Below are positions 13,493 through 13,861 of a DNA stretch of 13,861 nt, piece after piece; within the stretch, counting starts at the first letter, position 1, and each line of letters begins with the position of its first letter. The notes beneath the pieces were generated by a model. That model was given only the letters and a program-made list of their open reading frames with translations, did no database searches and was not told the DNA's origin. Source of the stretch: Lachnospiraceae bacterium UBA7480 (GTDB lineage Bacteria; Bacillota; Clostridia; Lachnospirales; Lachnospiraceae). Position numbers and translations under genes: made by a program. The DNA lies in NCBI GenBank assembly GCA_002479655.1, contig DLOQ01000155.1, positions 6,441-20,301 of the forward strand. The letters run 5' to 3'.

Positions 13493-13822
13493 ATGGAGCA
13501 TAGAGAAATCAATATGGATTATAAAGAAATTGGAGCACGGATCGCGCGTTTGAGAGTCCAGAAAGGTTACTCACGGGATGTCTTTGCAATGAAGGTAGGA
13601 GTTTCTTCAAGATTTTTGTATGATCTGGAGGCTGGAAAGAAGGGATTTTCCGTATGGGTTCTATATAATATCTCACAGGTATTATCTGTCAGCTGCGATC
13701 ATATCATCACCGGACATGCCGATTCCAATTTTGAAAAAATCGGCAGACTCGTAGTGGAAGCCTGTGAGGAATTGGAGCGTTCCCGAAAAGGCGGAAAGAT
13801 AAAAATAGAAGATGTGGGGTAA
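13493..13822 (+). CDS. XRE-family helix-turn-helix regulator, divergent from agrBD
   Basis: A 109-residue protein with a Cro/C1-type helix-turn-helix at about residues 11-70: IGARIARLRVQKGYSRDVFA, then VGVSSRFLYDLEAGKKGFS, then ISQVLSVSCDHIITG. A short helical C-terminus (about 75-109, rich in Glu, Arg and Lys) may serve dimerisation. It is a likely transcription repressor or activator. ATG 13493 has AAGGAG 11 bases upstream; the internal ATG 13514 has no such site. The gene points away from agrB and shares its control region, so agrBD and its own promoter (palindrome over the -10) are the obvious candidate targets. It is similar in architecture to the XRE protein at 9993-10433, so the two may be distant paralogues. 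The remaining 39 bases to the window end show no gene. Confidence 0.85.
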   Translation: MEHREINMDYKEIGARIARLRVQKGYSRDVFAMKVGVSSRFLYDLEAGKKGFSVWVLYNISQVLSVSCDHIITGHADSNFEKIGRLVVEACEELERSRKGGKIKIEDVG

Positions 13823-13861
13823 AATTGCTTCGATATTCTATACAGTTAAAGCATTAAAGAC

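Overview
The window comes from an endospore-forming Bacillota, most likely a Clostridia member of the Lachnospiraceae type. It carries a full-length spoIVA, strong AGGAGG-type ribosome binding sites, a moderate GC content and an Agr-type peptide quorum-sensing locus. The genus is an inference from protein style; no rRNA or tRNA is present.

Left part (1-2375, + strand): the 3' end of gpsA (glycerol-3-phosphate dehydrogenase) is followed closely by a MoxR-type AAA+ ATPase and a CoxE-like von Willebrand A protein. These two form a standard chaperone pair and are probably co-transcribed with gpsA. Middle (7261 down to 2451, - strand): a four-gene operon encodes an ABC ATPase, a large membrane-anchored surface protein of unknown function and two ABC-2-type permeases. 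It is read from a good sigma-A promoter that stands back to back with a sigma-E-like promoter for spoIVA (7471-8943, +). The gpsA-to-spoIVA neighbourhood resembles Bacillus subtilis, where the two genes lie close together, so the ABC operon looks like an insertion into an old syntenic block.

Right part (8944-13861): a PP2C-family protein follows. It has lost the metal-binding Asp of the DGxxG motif and the Asp of GDSR, which suggests a pseudophosphatase. After a terminator comes an operon of XRE regulator, LytTR response regulator and GHKL histidine kinase with ATGA overlaps. Facing it across one shared bidirectional terminator is agrB-agrD on the minus strand. The agrD gene, only 36 codons long, contains no cysteine. 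Its C-terminus aligns with the staphylococcal ring and recognition tail and predicts a serine-lactone autoinducer with a SLIFL ring. Together these genes make a complete signal circuit: AgrD precursor, AgrB processing enzyme, AgrC-like receptor, AgrA-like regulator, plus an extra XRE protein translated with the regulator.

The 358-base gap upstream of agrB, before a second divergent XRE gene, is rich in unexplained structure: three tandem TTYAGAAG units, three copies of TTTCAAGT, several nested inverted repeats and a palindrome over the likely -10 of the XRE gene. The agr locus with its hidden serine peptide and this control region is the part most worth following up. The degenerate PP2C is second.
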